From contig NZ_STGW01000012.1 of the NCBI RefSeq assembly GCF_004912195.1, forward strand, positions 1 to 64,000: a stretch of DNA of 64,000 nucleotides, in the 5' to 3' direction. The notes under the pieces are model-generated. The model saw only the letters and a program-made list of their open reading frames with translations. It made no database searches and had not been told where the DNA came from. A program made the position numbers and the translations under genes. This DNA is from Nocardioides caeni (lineage in GTDB: Bacteria; Actinomycetota; Actinomycetes; Propionibacteriales; Nocardioidaceae). Shown piece after piece: positions 33,624 through 42,317 of this stretch (the stretch's first letter is position 1; every line of letters begins with the position of its first letter).

Positions 33624-36611
33624 ATGATGGGTGTCGTGCCCGTCCACAGCAGCCCGACCATGGTCGGGCGCGATGCCGAGCTCGCCGACGTGCGGGCCGT
33701 GCTCGCGGAGGTGGCGGGCGCCGAGAGCACCCCGACGGCGCGCCGTGCGGTGCTCCTGGCCGGCGACGCCGGCGTCGGCAAGACCCGCCTGCTGCGCACC
33801 CTGCGTGACCACGCGCTGGCCGACGGCTGGCAGGTGCTCGCCGGGCACTGCCTCGACTTCGGCGAGAGCGCCCTGCCCTACCTGCCGTTCAGCGAGGTGC
33901 TCGGCCGCCTGGTCGCCGACCACCCCGATGTCGTCGCCGGCGTCGCCGAGCGGCATCCCGCGCTGCAACGGCTGCTGCCCGGGCGTCGTACGAGAGCGGC
34001 GGAGGCGACCACCTCCGACGACCTGGCCCATGCGCCCGATCGCGGCGCCACCTTCGTCGCGGTCCACGCGATGCTCGAGGCGGCGGCGCTCGACAGCCCG
34101 CTGTTGCTCGTGCTCGAGGACCTGCACTGGGCCGACGCCTCCACACGTGAGGTCCTCGGCTTCCTCGTCACGCGCCCCTTCGACGCGCCCGTCGCGATCG
34201 TGGCGTCCTACCGCTCCGACGACCTGCACCGTCGCCACCCCCTGCGCCGCGACCTCGCCGAGTGGTCGCGGCTCCCGCAGGTCGCCCGCCAGGCGCTGGC
34301 GCCGCTGCCCGACGACGTCGTGCGCTCGCTCGTCGGCGCCCTCGCCGCCGACGCCCTCGACGGCGACGCCGTGAGCCGGATCGTGGAGCGAGCCGAGGGC
34401 AACGCCTTCTTCGTCGAGGAACTCGTCGCCTCCGGCGCCTGCCCCGACGGAGAGGTGCCCGCCGACCTCGCCGACCTCCTCCTGGTGCGGCTCGACCGGC
34501 TCGGCGACGACGCCCGTCAGGTCGTCCGTGCCGCCAGCGTCGCCGGGCGGCGCGTCAGCCACGACCTGCTCGTCGCCGCCTCCGGCCTGCCGGCCGAGGT
34601 CGTCGACGCCGCGCTCCGGCAGGCCGTCGAGATGCACGTGCTCGAGGCCACGGGGGAGCGCTACGCCTTCCGGCACGCCCTGCTCGGCGAGGCGGTCTAT
34701 GACGACCTGCTGCCCGGCGAGCGCGTGCGCCTCCACGCCCGCTGCGCCCAGGTCCTCGCCGACGGCGCCGCCGCCGGCACGGCCGCCGAGCTCGCCCGGC
34801 ACGCCCGCCGCGCCAACGATCTCGACCGGGCGGTGACCGCCGCGCTCGCGGCCGGGGAGGAGGCGCTGTCCGTCGGCGGTCCGGAAGAGGCTGCGGACCA
34901 CTTCCAGCAGGCGATGGAGCTGCTCGAGGACCCCGAGCGTCGCGAGCGGCTCGGGATCGACCACTCCAAGGTCGTCGTACGGACCGCCAGCGCCCTCACC
35001 ACCGCCGGGCACGGCGTCCGTGCCGGACACCTGCTCGCCGCCCAGCTCGCCCAGCTCCCTCCCGACGCCGCGACGACCGCCCGGGCCCGTCTGCTCGTCG
35101 AGTACGCCGACGCCCTCGCCGTCACCGACTCCGAGATCGACCCCCTCGACGTCGCGACCGAGGCCGTCGCCGTCGCCCCCGACGGCGACAGTCCCGTGCG
35201 GGCGAAGGCGCTGGCCATGCTGGCGCGCCTGCTCGGCAGTCAGGTCCCCCACCGCATCGACGAGGCGGCGGCGGTCGCCACCGAGGCGCTGGGGATCGCC
35301 GAGCGACTGGCCATGCCGGTGCTCGCCTCCGAGCTCGTCACCACCCTCAGCGGCCTCCGGGTCTCGACCGTCACCGGCACCGCCCAGGAGGAGCTGCGCC
35401 GCTCCCTGGAGCGGGCCACCGAGCGCGCCATCGACGCGGGGGCATTCCGGGCCGAGCTGCGAGCCCGTTGGCTCCTCGGGCGGTCGCACCACGACGCCGG
35501 CGAGTGGGCGGACGCAGCCCGGTGGTTCACGTCCGCGATCGAGCGCAGCAGCGCGGCCGGACTGCACTGGGCGCCGTTCAGCCTCGAGGCCCGGTGGCAG
35601 CTGGCCTGGGTGCACTACGCCACCGGCGACTGGGACGCTCTCCTCGCCATGGTCGCCGAGCTCGACGCGCTGCCCGGCCCGCCGATCCCGCGCGGCATGG
35701 TCGACTGCGCCCGACTGGCGGTCCGCTCCGCCCGCGGCGAGGACGTCGACGCCGAGCTCGCCGGTCTGCGCCGGTTCTGGCCCGACGAGGGCGGGATCGC
35801 GACCTATGCCGCCGGCATCGCGCTCGAGCAACAGGCCCGCCGCGGCGACGCCGACGCTGCGCTGGCGACCTACGCCGACGTCGTCGACGTGCTCTCCCGG
35901 CTGTGGAGCGAGCAGTTCGGCGCCCGGGTGCGGCTCGCGGCGCAGACCCTCGCCGCGCTGGCCGCGGCCGCGCCGACGGCCTCCGCCGTCCGCAGGGCCA
36001 CCCTGGTCGCGGACGCCGACCGGCTCGCCCACGACGCTGACGAGGTCCGCACCTTCTTCCGCAGCACGGGCCGCGGCTGGGGACCCGAGGGCGAGATGTG
36101 GTCGACCCGCGTCGACGCCGAGCACGCCCGGCTCCGGTGGCTCGCCGGCAATGACGTCGCCCGCGCTGACCTCCTCGACAGCTGGGACCGGACCCTCGAC
36201 GCCGCACGTGCCTACGGCCACCTCCCGGAGGAGGCGCGGATCAGGGCCACCCGGGCCGCCGTCCTGCGCCTGGTCGGCGAGACCACCCGCGCTGACGAGG
36301 AGGAGACCGCGGCCCGTCGGATCGCCGACGCCCTGCGCGCACCGGGCCTGCTCGGCGGCTCCGCCAGCACCTCCGTCAGCACCTCCGCGTCCCGGACTCG
36401 CACCGACGCCCCGGCCGGGCAGCTCACCTCCCGGGAGCGCGAGGTCCTCGCCCTCGTGGCCGAGGGTCGGTCCAACGGCGAGGTCGGACGCCAGCTCTAC
36501 ATCACCACCAAGACCGCCAGCGTCCACGTCTCCAACATTCTCGCCAAGCTCGGCGCCGCCACCCGCACGGAGGCCGCCGCCATCGCTCGCCGCGACGGCC
36601 TGCTCGACTGA
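33624..36611 (+). CDS. Large ATP-binding LuxR-family regulator (LAL/MalT type)
   Basis: A 995-residue regulator. An N-terminal AAA/STAND ATPase (MVGRDAELADVRAVLAEVAG, Walker A LLAGDAGVGKTRLLRTL, Walker B LLLVLEDLHWADAST) is followed by about 500 residues of helical repeats resembling tetratricopeptide arrays (for example DLDRAVTAALAAGEEALSVG and GEWADAARWFTSAIERSSAA). The C terminus LTSREREVLALVAEGRSNGE and TKTASVHVSNILAKLGA is the LuxR helix-turn-helix. Such proteins act as ligand-gated activators of nearby operons. The adjacent cytochrome P450 gene is a natural candidate target. Two ATG codons (33624 and 33627) are adjacent. Confidence 0.88.
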   Translation: MMGVVPVHSSPTMVGRDAELADVRAVLAEVAGAESTPTARRAVLLAGDAGVGKTRLLRTLRDHALADGWQVLAGHCLDFGESALPYLPFSEVLGRLVADHPDVVAGVAERHPALQRLLPGRRTRAAEATTSDDLAHAPDRGATFVAVHAMLEAAALDSPLLLVLEDLHWADASTREVLGFLVTRPFDAPVAIVASYRSDDLHRRHPLRRDLAEWSRLPQVARQALAPLPDDVVRSLVGALAADALDGDAVSRIVERAEGNAFFVEELVASGACPDGEVPADLADLLLVRLDRLGDDARQVVRAASVAGRRVSHDLLVAASGLPAEVVDAALRQAVEMHVLEATGERYAFRHALLGEAVYDDLLPGERVRLHARCAQVLADGAAAGTAAELARHARRANDLDRAVTAALAAGEEALSVGGPEEAADHFQQAMELLEDPERRERLGIDHSKVVVRTASALTTAGHGVRAGHLLAAQLAQLPPDAATTARARLLVEYADALAVTDSEIDPLDVATEAVAVAPDGDSPVRAKALAMLARLLGSQVPHRIDEAAAVATEALGIAERLAMPVLASELVTTLSGLRVSTVTGTAQEELRRSLERATERAIDAGAFRAELRARWLLGRSHHDAGEWADAARWFTSAIERSSAAGLHWAPFSLEARWQLAWVHYATGDWDALLAMVAELDALPGPPIPRGMVDCARLAVRSARGEDVDAELAGLRRFWPDEGGIATYAAGIALEQQARRGDADAALATYADVVDVLSRLWSEQFGARVRLAAQTLAALAAAAPTASAVRRATLVADADRLAHDADEVRTFFRSTGRGWGPEGEMWSTRVDAEHARLRWLAGNDVARADLLDSWDRTLDAARAYGHLPEEARIRATRAAVLRLVGETTRADEEETAARRIADALRAPGLLGGSASTSVSTSASRTRTDAPAGQLTSREREVLALVAEGRSNGEVGRQLYITTKTASVHVSNILAKLGAATRTEAAAIARRDGLLD

Positions 36612-36666
36612 CGATGTGACCGCCTGACCCGCTGACGCCGGGGCCGTGAGCGGGTACGTTCGAGCG

Positions 36667-38097
36667 GTGACGACCGACATCCGCCCGCCCGCTCCCGGCG
36701 CGGACGACGACACCCGGGCGCTGACCATGCGCCGCTTCCACCGCACCAGCGCGATCGGCGGCAACACCCCGGCGCCGTCCTTCGACGCCCTGCCGCCCGG
36801 CCCGCGCTGGCCCGCCTTCGCGCAGACCGTCGCCCTCATGCGCTTCCGTCACCAGCTGCACCCGTGGCTCCAGCGCCGCTACGGCGACGCCTTCACCCTC
36901 AACCTCGTCCCCGGCAACCGACCTCTGGTGCTCTTCACCACCCCCGAGGTGACCAAGGAGATCTTCGCCGGCGACCCCGAGATCTTCCACGCCGGCAAGG
37001 GCAACTCCATCCTCGGGCCGATCATGGGCGAGCACTCCCTGCTCCTCCAGGACAGCCGCGAGCACCATCGCGCCCGCAAGCTGATCATGCCCGCCTTCCT
37101 CGGCCACGCCCTGCGCGGCTACCGCTCGATGGTCGCCTCCGTCGCCGCCGACGAGGCCGGACGGTGGCACGACGGCGAGGAGTTCCGCTCCCTGGAGCGG
37201 ATGAACTCCCTCACCCTCGAGGTCATCCTCCGCGTCGTCTTCGGCGTCACCGACGAGACCCGCCTCGCCCGGCTGCGGCCGGCGGTCAACCGCACCGTCG
37301 ACATCAGCCCCGCGATCCTGCTCGGCTGGGCCTACCCGCGCCTGCAGAAGCTGGGCCCCTGGCGTCGTACGGTCGAGAACCAGGTGGAGCTCGACCGGCT
37401 GATGTACGCCGAGATCCGCGAGCGCCGTCGCGCCGGCGACCTCGATCAGCGCACCGACGTGCTGAGCCGCCTGCTGCTCGCCTCCGCCGCCGCCGAGGCC
37501 GAGGGGGAGCAGGGCCTCGACGACACCGAGCTCCGCGACCAGCTGGTGACCCTGCTGCTCGCCGGCCACGAGACGACCGCGTCCGCGCTGTCGTGGACCC
37601 TGGTCGAGGTCGGCCGGAGCCCCGACCTGCTCGAGCGCACCCAGCGCGCCGTCGACGAGGGCGACGACGCCTGGCTCGAGGCCGTCCTCAAGGAGGCCAT
37701 GCGGCTGCACCCGATCATCCCGATGGTCGTGCGGACCCTGATGGAGCCCGCCACCGTCGGCGGGTGGGACCTCCCGGCTGGTACGACGGTGGGGCCCTCG
37801 ATCATCTACAGCCACCAGCGCGAGGCCAACTTCCCCGACCCCGAGGTCTTCCGGCCCGAGCGCTTCCTCGCCACCGACGGCAACGAGGTGCCGGCCCTCA
37901 ACGTGTGGATCCCGTTCGGCGGCGGTGTGCGCCGCTGCATCGGCGCCGGCTTCTCGCTGATGGAGGGCGTCGAGGTGCTGCGCGAGATCTTCGGCCGCTA
38001 CGACGTCACCGCCCTCGGGACCGACGTGCCCAAGGTCCGCAACATCACCAGTGTCCCGCGCCGCGGCGCCCGGATCCGGGTGGCCGCTCGCCGCTGA
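36667..38097 (+). CDS. Cytochrome P450
   Basis: A 476-residue haem monooxygenase. The I-helix oxygen-binding motif is LLAGHETTASALSW, the K-helix ExxR is in VLKEAMRLHP, the PERF-type segment is FRPERFLA, and the haem loop is FGGGVRRCIGAGFSLMEG with the cysteine ligand. The sequence HRARKLIMPAFLGHALRGYR fits bacterial relatives of the CYP110/CYP4-like group. The substrate is unknown; a lipid or terpenoid is likely. GTG 36667 is used; GTG 36646 is also in frame. It follows the LuxR-type regulator by 55 bp, and no redox partner gene adjoins it. Confidence 0.92.
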   Translation: MTTDIRPPAPGADDDTRALTMRRFHRTSAIGGNTPAPSFDALPPGPRWPAFAQTVALMRFRHQLHPWLQRRYGDAFTLNLVPGNRPLVLFTTPEVTKEIFAGDPEIFHAGKGNSILGPIMGEHSLLLQDSREHHRARKLIMPAFLGHALRGYRSMVASVAADEAGRWHDGEEFRSLERMNSLTLEVILRVVFGVTDETRLARLRPAVNRTVDISPAILLGWAYPRLQKLGPWRRTVENQVELDRLMYAEIRERRRAGDLDQRTDVLSRLLLASAAAEAEGEQGLDDTELRDQLVTLLLAGHETTASALSWTLVEVGRSPDLLERTQRAVDEGDDAWLEAVLKEAMRLHPIIPMVVRTLMEPATVGGWDLPAGTTVGPSIIYSHQREANFPDPEVFRPERFLATDGNEVPALNVWIPFGGGVRRCIGAGFSLMEGVEVLREIFGRYDVTALGTDVPKVRNITSVPRRGARIRVAARR

Positions 38098-38110
38098 CAC
38101 CCGCAGCCGC

Positions 38111-38566
38111 TCACGCGGCCCGGTCGCCGACGAACGCCACCGTCGCCGCCACCTCCTCGAACAGGTCGCCGTAGTCGAGGTAGTCGACCCGCGCCACCGT
38201 GCCGGTGAGTGTCACCCCCACCCCGTCGACCCGCCACGCCCACTGCTCCGAGACCACGTCCCGCCCGCCGACCCGGTGGCCGAAGCGCACGTAGGACACC
38301 GCGACGCCGTCGACGTCGTAGGTGTCGGTGTCCTCGACGTCCAGGTCGACGACCTGACCGGCCAGGTCGGCGATCGAGGCGGCGCGCCACTCCTCGAGCG
38401 TGGCCTCGACCGGGGTGGAGTGCAGCGTCAGCTCGGGCGCGAAGCCGCTCGGCGGCACCTCCCGCGAGCGGGCTGCGGCGAGCAGTCCGCGCGCAGGGTC
38501 GCGCTCCGAGGACCAGGAGCGGGGCAGGGCGATCTCGACATGAGGGGCATGGGGTGCAGTGGTCAT
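38111..38566 (-). CDS. Hypothetical protein, LpqN-like fold suspected (151 aa)
   Basis: A 151-residue soluble protein: HVEIALPRSWSSERDP, then SGFAPELTLHSTPVEATLEE and repeated beta strands (VVDLDVEDTDTYDVDGVAVS, VSEQWAWRVDGVGVTLTGTV) with a final helical LFEEVAATVAFVGD. The strand pattern recalls the LpqN/LpqT-like fold but without a signal peptide or lipobox, so it is probably cytoplasmic. Divergent from the VOC gene and convergent with the P450 gene. No function can be given. Confidence 0.6.
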   Translation of the reverse strand: MTTAPHAPHVEIALPRSWSSERDPARGLLAAARSREVPPSGFAPELTLHSTPVEATLEEWRAASIADLAGQVVDLDVEDTDTYDVDGVAVSYVRFGHRVGGRDVVSEQWAWRVDGVGVTLTGTVARVDYLDYGDLFEEVAATVAFVGDRAA

Positions 38567-38680
38567 GCCGGCAGCCTCGGCGCCAACCCGGCACCGTGAA
38601 ACCCGGCCCCGTCCGGCCTGTGGAGGGGAGCGTGAAATCGGTGCAGGACCGGTGTCGCCGACCGTGCCTATGGTGGGGAC

Positions 38681-39040
38681 ATGCCGATCGCCTTCAGCCC
38701 CCAGTTCGTCCTCGACTGTCCCGACCCGACCCGGATGGCGGAGTTCTACGGTGCCCTGCTCGGCTGGCCGCCGAAGGTCGCCACCGACGGCGGATGGGCG
38801 ACGATCTCCTCCGGAGAGCACCACATCCACTTCCAGCGCGTCGACGACTTCCGGGCGCCGCAGTGGCCCGGTCAGGAGCACCCGCAGCAGATCCACCTCG
38901 ACGTCGACGTCGTGGACCTCGACGAGTCCGAGGCCGCCACCCTGGCCCTGGGCGCGGTCAAGCACGAGCACCAGCCGGGCACGGACTTCCGGGTCTTCCT
39001 CGACCCCGCCGGCCACCCGTTCTGCCTCTGTCGGGTGTAG
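38681..39040 (+). CDS. VOC (glyoxalase/bleomycin-resistance) family protein
   Basis: A 119-residue protein with two beta-alpha-beta-beta-beta units. It starts FSPQFVLDCPDPTRMAEFYG, then HIHFQRVDDFRAP, QIHLDVDVVDLDESEA, and ends FLDPAGHPFCLCRV. The histidines and the late glutamate-less end suggest an incomplete metal site, as in many uncharacterised members. It is a single gene followed by 259 bp containing a GGTCGAGGAG-type repeat and a 157-bp interrupted palindrome. Confidence 0.83.
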   Translation: MPIAFSPQFVLDCPDPTRMAEFYGALLGWPPKVATDGGWATISSGEHHIHFQRVDDFRAPQWPGQEHPQQIHLDVDVVDLDESEAATLALGAVKHEHQPGTDFRVFLDPAGHPFCLCRV

Positions 39041-39057
39041 GTCGGCGCCCCGCCCCT

Positions 39058-39094
39058 GGTGGTCGAGGAGGCCGGCCACGGCCGTCTCGAGACC
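39058..39094. repeat. Short form of GGTGGTCGAGGAG repeat (copy E3)
   Basis: GGTGGTCGAGGAGGCCGGCC plus ACGGCCGTCTCGAGACC closely matches 101-135. It lies 17 nt after the VOC gene stop, like other members of this repeat family. Confidence 0.65.
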
Positions 39095-39125
39095 GCTGTG
39101 CCTTTCGGGCGGACTGTGGTTGGTG

Positions 39126-39282
39126 GCTCGGAGCCTGCGGCGCCTCCCGTGCCGACCCCCGGCGGCGGAGAGCGGGGACCCCGCCCTCGGCCACCGTCCT
39201 GTGCGGCTGACCCTGGTTGCCGGCCGAGGGCACCCCGATGCGCCGGCGGGGGTCGTCCCGTCCGGCGCCGCAGGCGCCGAGC
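39126..39282. repeat. Interrupted palindrome type D2 (157 bp)
   Basis: GCTCGGAGCCTGCGGCGCC (39126-39144) pairs with 39264-39282 at 18 of 19 positions. Inside, CCCTCGGCC (39184-39192) pairs with GGCCGAGGG (39222-39230), and further weaker complementarity joins the two. It ends 17 nt downstream of the sulfotransferase stop, matching the placement of the other long palindromes, but its sequence is unrelated. Confidence 0.75.
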
Positions 39283-39299
39283 ACCCGCCGACCTTCGCG

Positions 39300-40454
39300 T
39301 CAGCGGGTGAAGGAGGCGCGCACCTCGTCCTCGGTCAGGCCGTAGTCGGCGAGGTCGTAGGTGTGGGAGGGGCGGCGGGGTCCGTTGCGGGACTCCTCGT
39401 CCAGCGCCCGCACCTTGTCCTGGGCGGCCTGGCTCCAGGTGAGGCCGAAGGCGTCGTAGATCGAGCCGACGGTCCCGACCGGGTCCTGCACGAAGCCGCG
39501 GTAGTCGACGTCGAAGAACTGCTTCTCGTCGTACTTCTCGCGCGCCTGCCAGAAGGCGTCCCACTGGCGGGTCAGGTGGCCGAGCTGGTCGCGGCCGAGC
39601 GTCTCGCCGACGAAGGTCGTCGAGTGGCCGTCGGTGGCCTCGGCGGACAGCGAGCAGGCGGAGGCCACCGAGGTGACCGGGTCGCGCTGGGTCATCACGA
39701 TGAGGGCGTCCGGATAGACCTCCAGCAGCGCGTCCATCGCGATCAGGTGCGAGGGGTTCTTGAGGACCCAGCGGCGGTCGGTGTCGTTGAGCCCGATCAG
39801 CTGGATGTTCTGCTTGTGCCGCTCGTAGGCGTCGTTCCAGCCCTGGGTCGCCAGCCAGGCGGAGTACGCCGGCACGTGGGCCAGCGACTCGAAGCCGAGC
39901 GACTTCCCGGTCTGCCGCAGCACCCGCCAGCACTCCTCCGGCTCGGTGGCGTCGGAGTAGTGGATGCCCATGAACTCGGGGTTCGAGATGTGGTGCTGCT
40001 GGAAGGCCGCCTGCATGGCGTTGAAGATCGGGTCCTGCTCCCAGGTCTCGCGCGGCGGGCGCGGCTGCGGGAACTCGGTCAGCCACATCTCCAGTCCCTG
40101 GTGGCCGGGGTCGGCGCAGAGCAGGCGGCTCAGGGCCGTCGTACCGGTGCGGGGGAGGCCGACCACGAAGATCGGCCGCTCGATGGCCACGTCGGCGTGC
40201 TGGGGGAACTCCGCGAAGCGGGCCTGGGTCAGCTGGCGGGCGACGAGCGCGCTCTTGACCTGCGAGCGCATGAAGTAGTTGCCGACACCGGTCAGGCCGG
40301 CCTCGGCCGAGCCCAGGTCGTCGACGAGGATCCGGAAGGCCTCCTCGTGGCCGGGGGCGTCGGCGAAGCCGAAGTCCTCGAGACCGGTGGTGCGGACGGC
40401 GGCGGCGCAGATGTCCTCGAAGGAGCCGACGTCGCCGCGCTCGCGCTGGTTCAT
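39300..40454 (-). CDS. Sulfotransferase-family protein (Rv3529c-like)
   Basis: A 384-residue protein of the Sulfotransfer_3 family. IFVVGLPRTGTTALSRLL is the phosphosulfate-binding loop, complete with the P-R-T-G-T-T pattern; RWVLKNPSHLIAMDALLEVY and VMTQRDPVTSVASA supply the 3' phosphate contacts. Family proteins transfer sulfate from PAPS to alcohols, but this subgroup sits in steroid loci and may do something else. The ATG overlaps the upstream SDR stop (ATGA at 40451-40454), forming a coupled pair like mycobacterial Rv3530c-Rv3529c, a comparison from memory. A KstR-type box precedes the SDR. Confidence 0.82.
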   Translation of the reverse strand: MNQRERGDVGSFEDICAAAVRTTGLEDFGFADAPGHEEAFRILVDDLGSAEAGLTGVGNYFMRSQVKSALVARQLTQARFAEFPQHADVAIERPIFVVGLPRTGTTALSRLLCADPGHQGLEMWLTEFPQPRPPRETWEQDPIFNAMQAAFQQHHISNPEFMGIHYSDATEPEECWRVLRQTGKSLGFESLAHVPAYSAWLATQGWNDAYERHKQNIQLIGLNDTDRRWVLKNPSHLIAMDALLEVYPDALIVMTQRDPVTSVASACSLSAEATDGHSTTFVGETLGRDQLGHLTRQWDAFWQAREKYDEKQFFDVDYRGFVQDPVGTVGSIYDAFGLTWSQAAQDKVRALDEESRNGPRRPSHTYDLADYGLTEDEVRASFTR

Positions 40455-41245
40455 GCGTGGAACTCGCCGCAGTCGACGTTCAGCATCTGGCCGGTCACCG
40501 CGGAGGCGAGGTCGGAGGCGAGGAAGAGCGCGGCGCGGGCGACCTCGTCGGGGGTGGCGAGGCGCTTGAGGTCGGTCGGCTCGGCCTTCTCGGCATAGAC
40601 CTCCTCGTGGGTGCGCCCGGACTCGGAGGCGATCCAGTCGAAGTAGGCCTTGTTGACGTCCTCGTAGATGTAGGACGGCGCCACGCTGTTGACGCGGATG
40701 CCCCGCGGGCCGAGCTCGGTGGCCAGCGACTGGGCGAGGTGCTCGAGGGTGCCCTTGGACAGCTTGTAACCGGAGTACTCCGGCTGGCTGGAGTAGATGA
40801 CGCACGAGTTGACCATGATGATCGACCCGCCGACCTTGTCGTCGGTCGCCGCGAGGGCGTCGGCGAAGAGGGCGGACAGGCGCAGCGGTGCGAAGACGTT
40901 GGTCTCGTTGGCGTTGCGCAGGCCCTCGAGGTCGAGGGTGGAGATCGGGTCCATCGGCGGGATGCCGAAGGCGTTGTTGATGAGGCAGTCGACCCGGCCG
41001 AACTCGTCGAGAGCGGCCTCGACGAGTGCCTTGCGCTGGTCCTCGTCGGTGATGTCGGTCGGTACGACGAGCGCGCGGCGGCCGTGGGCGCGGACGGTCT
41101 CGGCCATCTTCTCCAGACGCTTGGGCGTGCGGGAGGCGAGCACCAGGTCGGCGCCCATCTTCGCGGCCTCCTCGCCGAGCGAGCGGCCGAGGCCGGGGCC
41201 GACACCAGAGAGCACGACGACCTTGTCGGTCAGCAGATCCACCAT
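40451..41245 (-). CDS. SDR-family oxidoreductase (Rv3530c-like)
   Basis: A 264-residue classical short-chain dehydrogenase. The cofactor loop is LSGVGPGLGRSLGEEAAKMG, the structural motif LINNAFGIPPMD (NNAF for NNAG) follows, and the catalytic residues are in EYSGYKLSKGTLEHLA. The C terminus VTGQMLNVDCGEFHA is typical of sterol- or hydroxyacyl-type members. It is first in a two-gene operon with the sulfotransferase-like protein. A KstR-type operator (41257-41270) ends 25 bp upstream of the ATG, so steroid control is likely. Confidence 0.87.
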   Translation of the reverse strand: MVDLLTDKVVVLSGVGPGLGRSLGEEAAKMGADLVLASRTPKRLEKMAETVRAHGRRALVVPTDITDEDQRKALVEAALDEFGRVDCLINNAFGIPPMDPISTLDLEGLRNANETNVFAPLRLSALFADALAATDDKVGGSIIMVNSCVIYSSQPEYSGYKLSKGTLEHLAQSLATELGPRGIRVNSVAPSYIYEDVNKAYFDWIASESGRTHEEVYAEKAEPTDLKRLATPDEVARAALFLASDLASAVTGQMLNVDCGEFHA

Positions 41246-41256
41246 GGCGGACAGAC

Positions 41257-41270
41257 TAGAACGTGTTTCA
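41257..41270. promoter_or_regulatory. KstR-type operator TAGAACGTGTTTCA
   Basis: TAGAACGTGTTTCA matches TNNAACNNGTTNNA. It lies 11 bp upstream of the SDR start (41245) and 54 bp upstream of the aldo/keto reductase start (41325), so it could serve one or both genes. The flank CAGACTAGAACGTGTT is identical to that of the box at 44397, which supports common descent. Confidence 0.7.
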
Positions 41271-41324
41271 GTTTTCGGGAAGGGTTCGTCGGAATAGTCT
41301 CCGGCGCGCGTCGTTGCACCAAGG

Positions 41325-42173
41325 GTGAGCACTCCAACGATCGACCTCAACGACGGAACCTCCATCCCCCAGTTCGGCCTCGGTGTCTGGCAGGTGCCGC
41401 CGGCCGAGACCGAGCGCGTGGTGTCCGACGCCTTCGAGATCGGCTACCGCCACGTCGACACGGCCCAGATGTATGGCAACGAGGAGGGCGTCGGCGCCGC
41501 CATCGCCGCGTCCGGCCTGGCCCGTGCGGACGTCTACGTCACCACCAAGATCAACAACAACCGACACCGACCCGCCGACGCGAAGGACTCCGCTCGGGTC
41601 TCGCTCGAGAAGCTCGGTCTCGACCGCGTGGACCTGCTCCTGATCCACTGGCCCCTGCCCACGCAGTACGACGGCGACTTCGTCTCCACGTGGGAGGCGC
41701 TGCTCGAGTTGCGCGAGGAGGGCCTGGCCACCTCGGTCGGCGTCTCGAACTTCCAGCCCGATCACCTCGACCGCATCGTCGAGGCGACGGGCGTCGTCCC
41801 GGCCGTCAACCAGGTCGAGGCGCACCCCTACTTCACCAACGACGTCGCGCGAGGCGCGACTGCGCGCCACGGCGCGAAGGTGGAGGCCTGGTCGCCGCTG
41901 GGTCAGGGTGGCGGGGAGCTGACCGACCCGGTCGTCACGGCTCTCGCCGACAAGCACGGCAAGACGCCCGCGCAGGTGCTGCTGCGCTGGGCCATCGACC
42001 GCGGCGACATCGTCTTCCCGAAGTCGCTCAGCAAGGCCCGGCTGGCCGAGAACGCCGACATCTTCGACTTCTCGCTCTCGGGCGCTGACGTCCACAGCCT
42101 GGTCGCCCTCGACCGGGGCGAGGTGGGGCGGCAGGGGCCGAACCCGGACACCTTCGACTGGATCCCCGCCTGA
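41325..42173 (+). CDS. Aldo/keto reductase
   Basis: A 282-residue NADPH-dependent reductase of the AKR superfamily. The catalytic tetrad is complete: Asp and Tyr in VDTAQMYGNE, Lys in VTTKI and His in LIHWPLP. PQFGLGVWQVP and VSNFQPDHLDRI plus NQVEAHPYF are standard AKR landmarks, and FPKSLSKARLAENADIF gives the cofactor phosphate site. Best compared with 2,5-diketogluconate-reductase-type AKRs; the real substrate is unknown. It is divergent from the SDR/sulfotransferase pair, sharing a 79-bp control region. Confidence 0.92.
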   Translation: MSTPTIDLNDGTSIPQFGLGVWQVPPAETERVVSDAFEIGYRHVDTAQMYGNEEGVGAAIAASGLARADVYVTTKINNNRHRPADAKDSARVSLEKLGLDRVDLLLIHWPLPTQYDGDFVSTWEALLELREEGLATSVGVSNFQPDHLDRIVEATGVVPAVNQVEAHPYFTNDVARGATARHGAKVEAWSPLGQGGGELTDPVVTALADKHGKTPAQVLLRWAIDRGDIVFPKSLSKARLAENADIFDFSLSGADVHSLVALDRGEVGRQGPNPDTFDWIPA

Positions 42174-42181
42174 TCGTCGAT

Positions 42182-42297
42182 GGTCATCGAGGAGCGAGCG
42201 CAGCGAGCGTCACGAGATGTCCGTAGCCACCTCCGCGAGGTGAGCACAGGGGTCTCGTGACGCCCCGCTCGTCCCTCGCGGGGCTCCTCGACCACCA
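42182..42297. repeat. Long inverted-repeat element E2
   Basis: This 116-bp stretch begins GGTCATCGAGGAGCGAGCGC and ends GGGGCTCCTCGACCACCA. The two ends are partly complementary (GAGGAGC/GCTCCTC; CGTCACGAGA/TCTCGTGACG), so it folds on itself. Its reverse complement closely matches 46020-46136. It starts 8 nt after the aldo/keto reductase stop. Confidence 0.85.
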
Positions 42298-42317
42298 GGG
42301 GGAGAGGACAACCCGCC

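Noticed and set aside
33561-36839. Very long antisense frame opposite the LuxR-type regulator
   Set aside because: It is a shadow of a GC-rich gene on the other strand: low-complexity valine/glycine sequence, no domain, while the sense strand has ATPase and LuxR motifs. Similar shadows at 2124-3893, 5506-7002 and 53782-56229 were rejected for the same reason.
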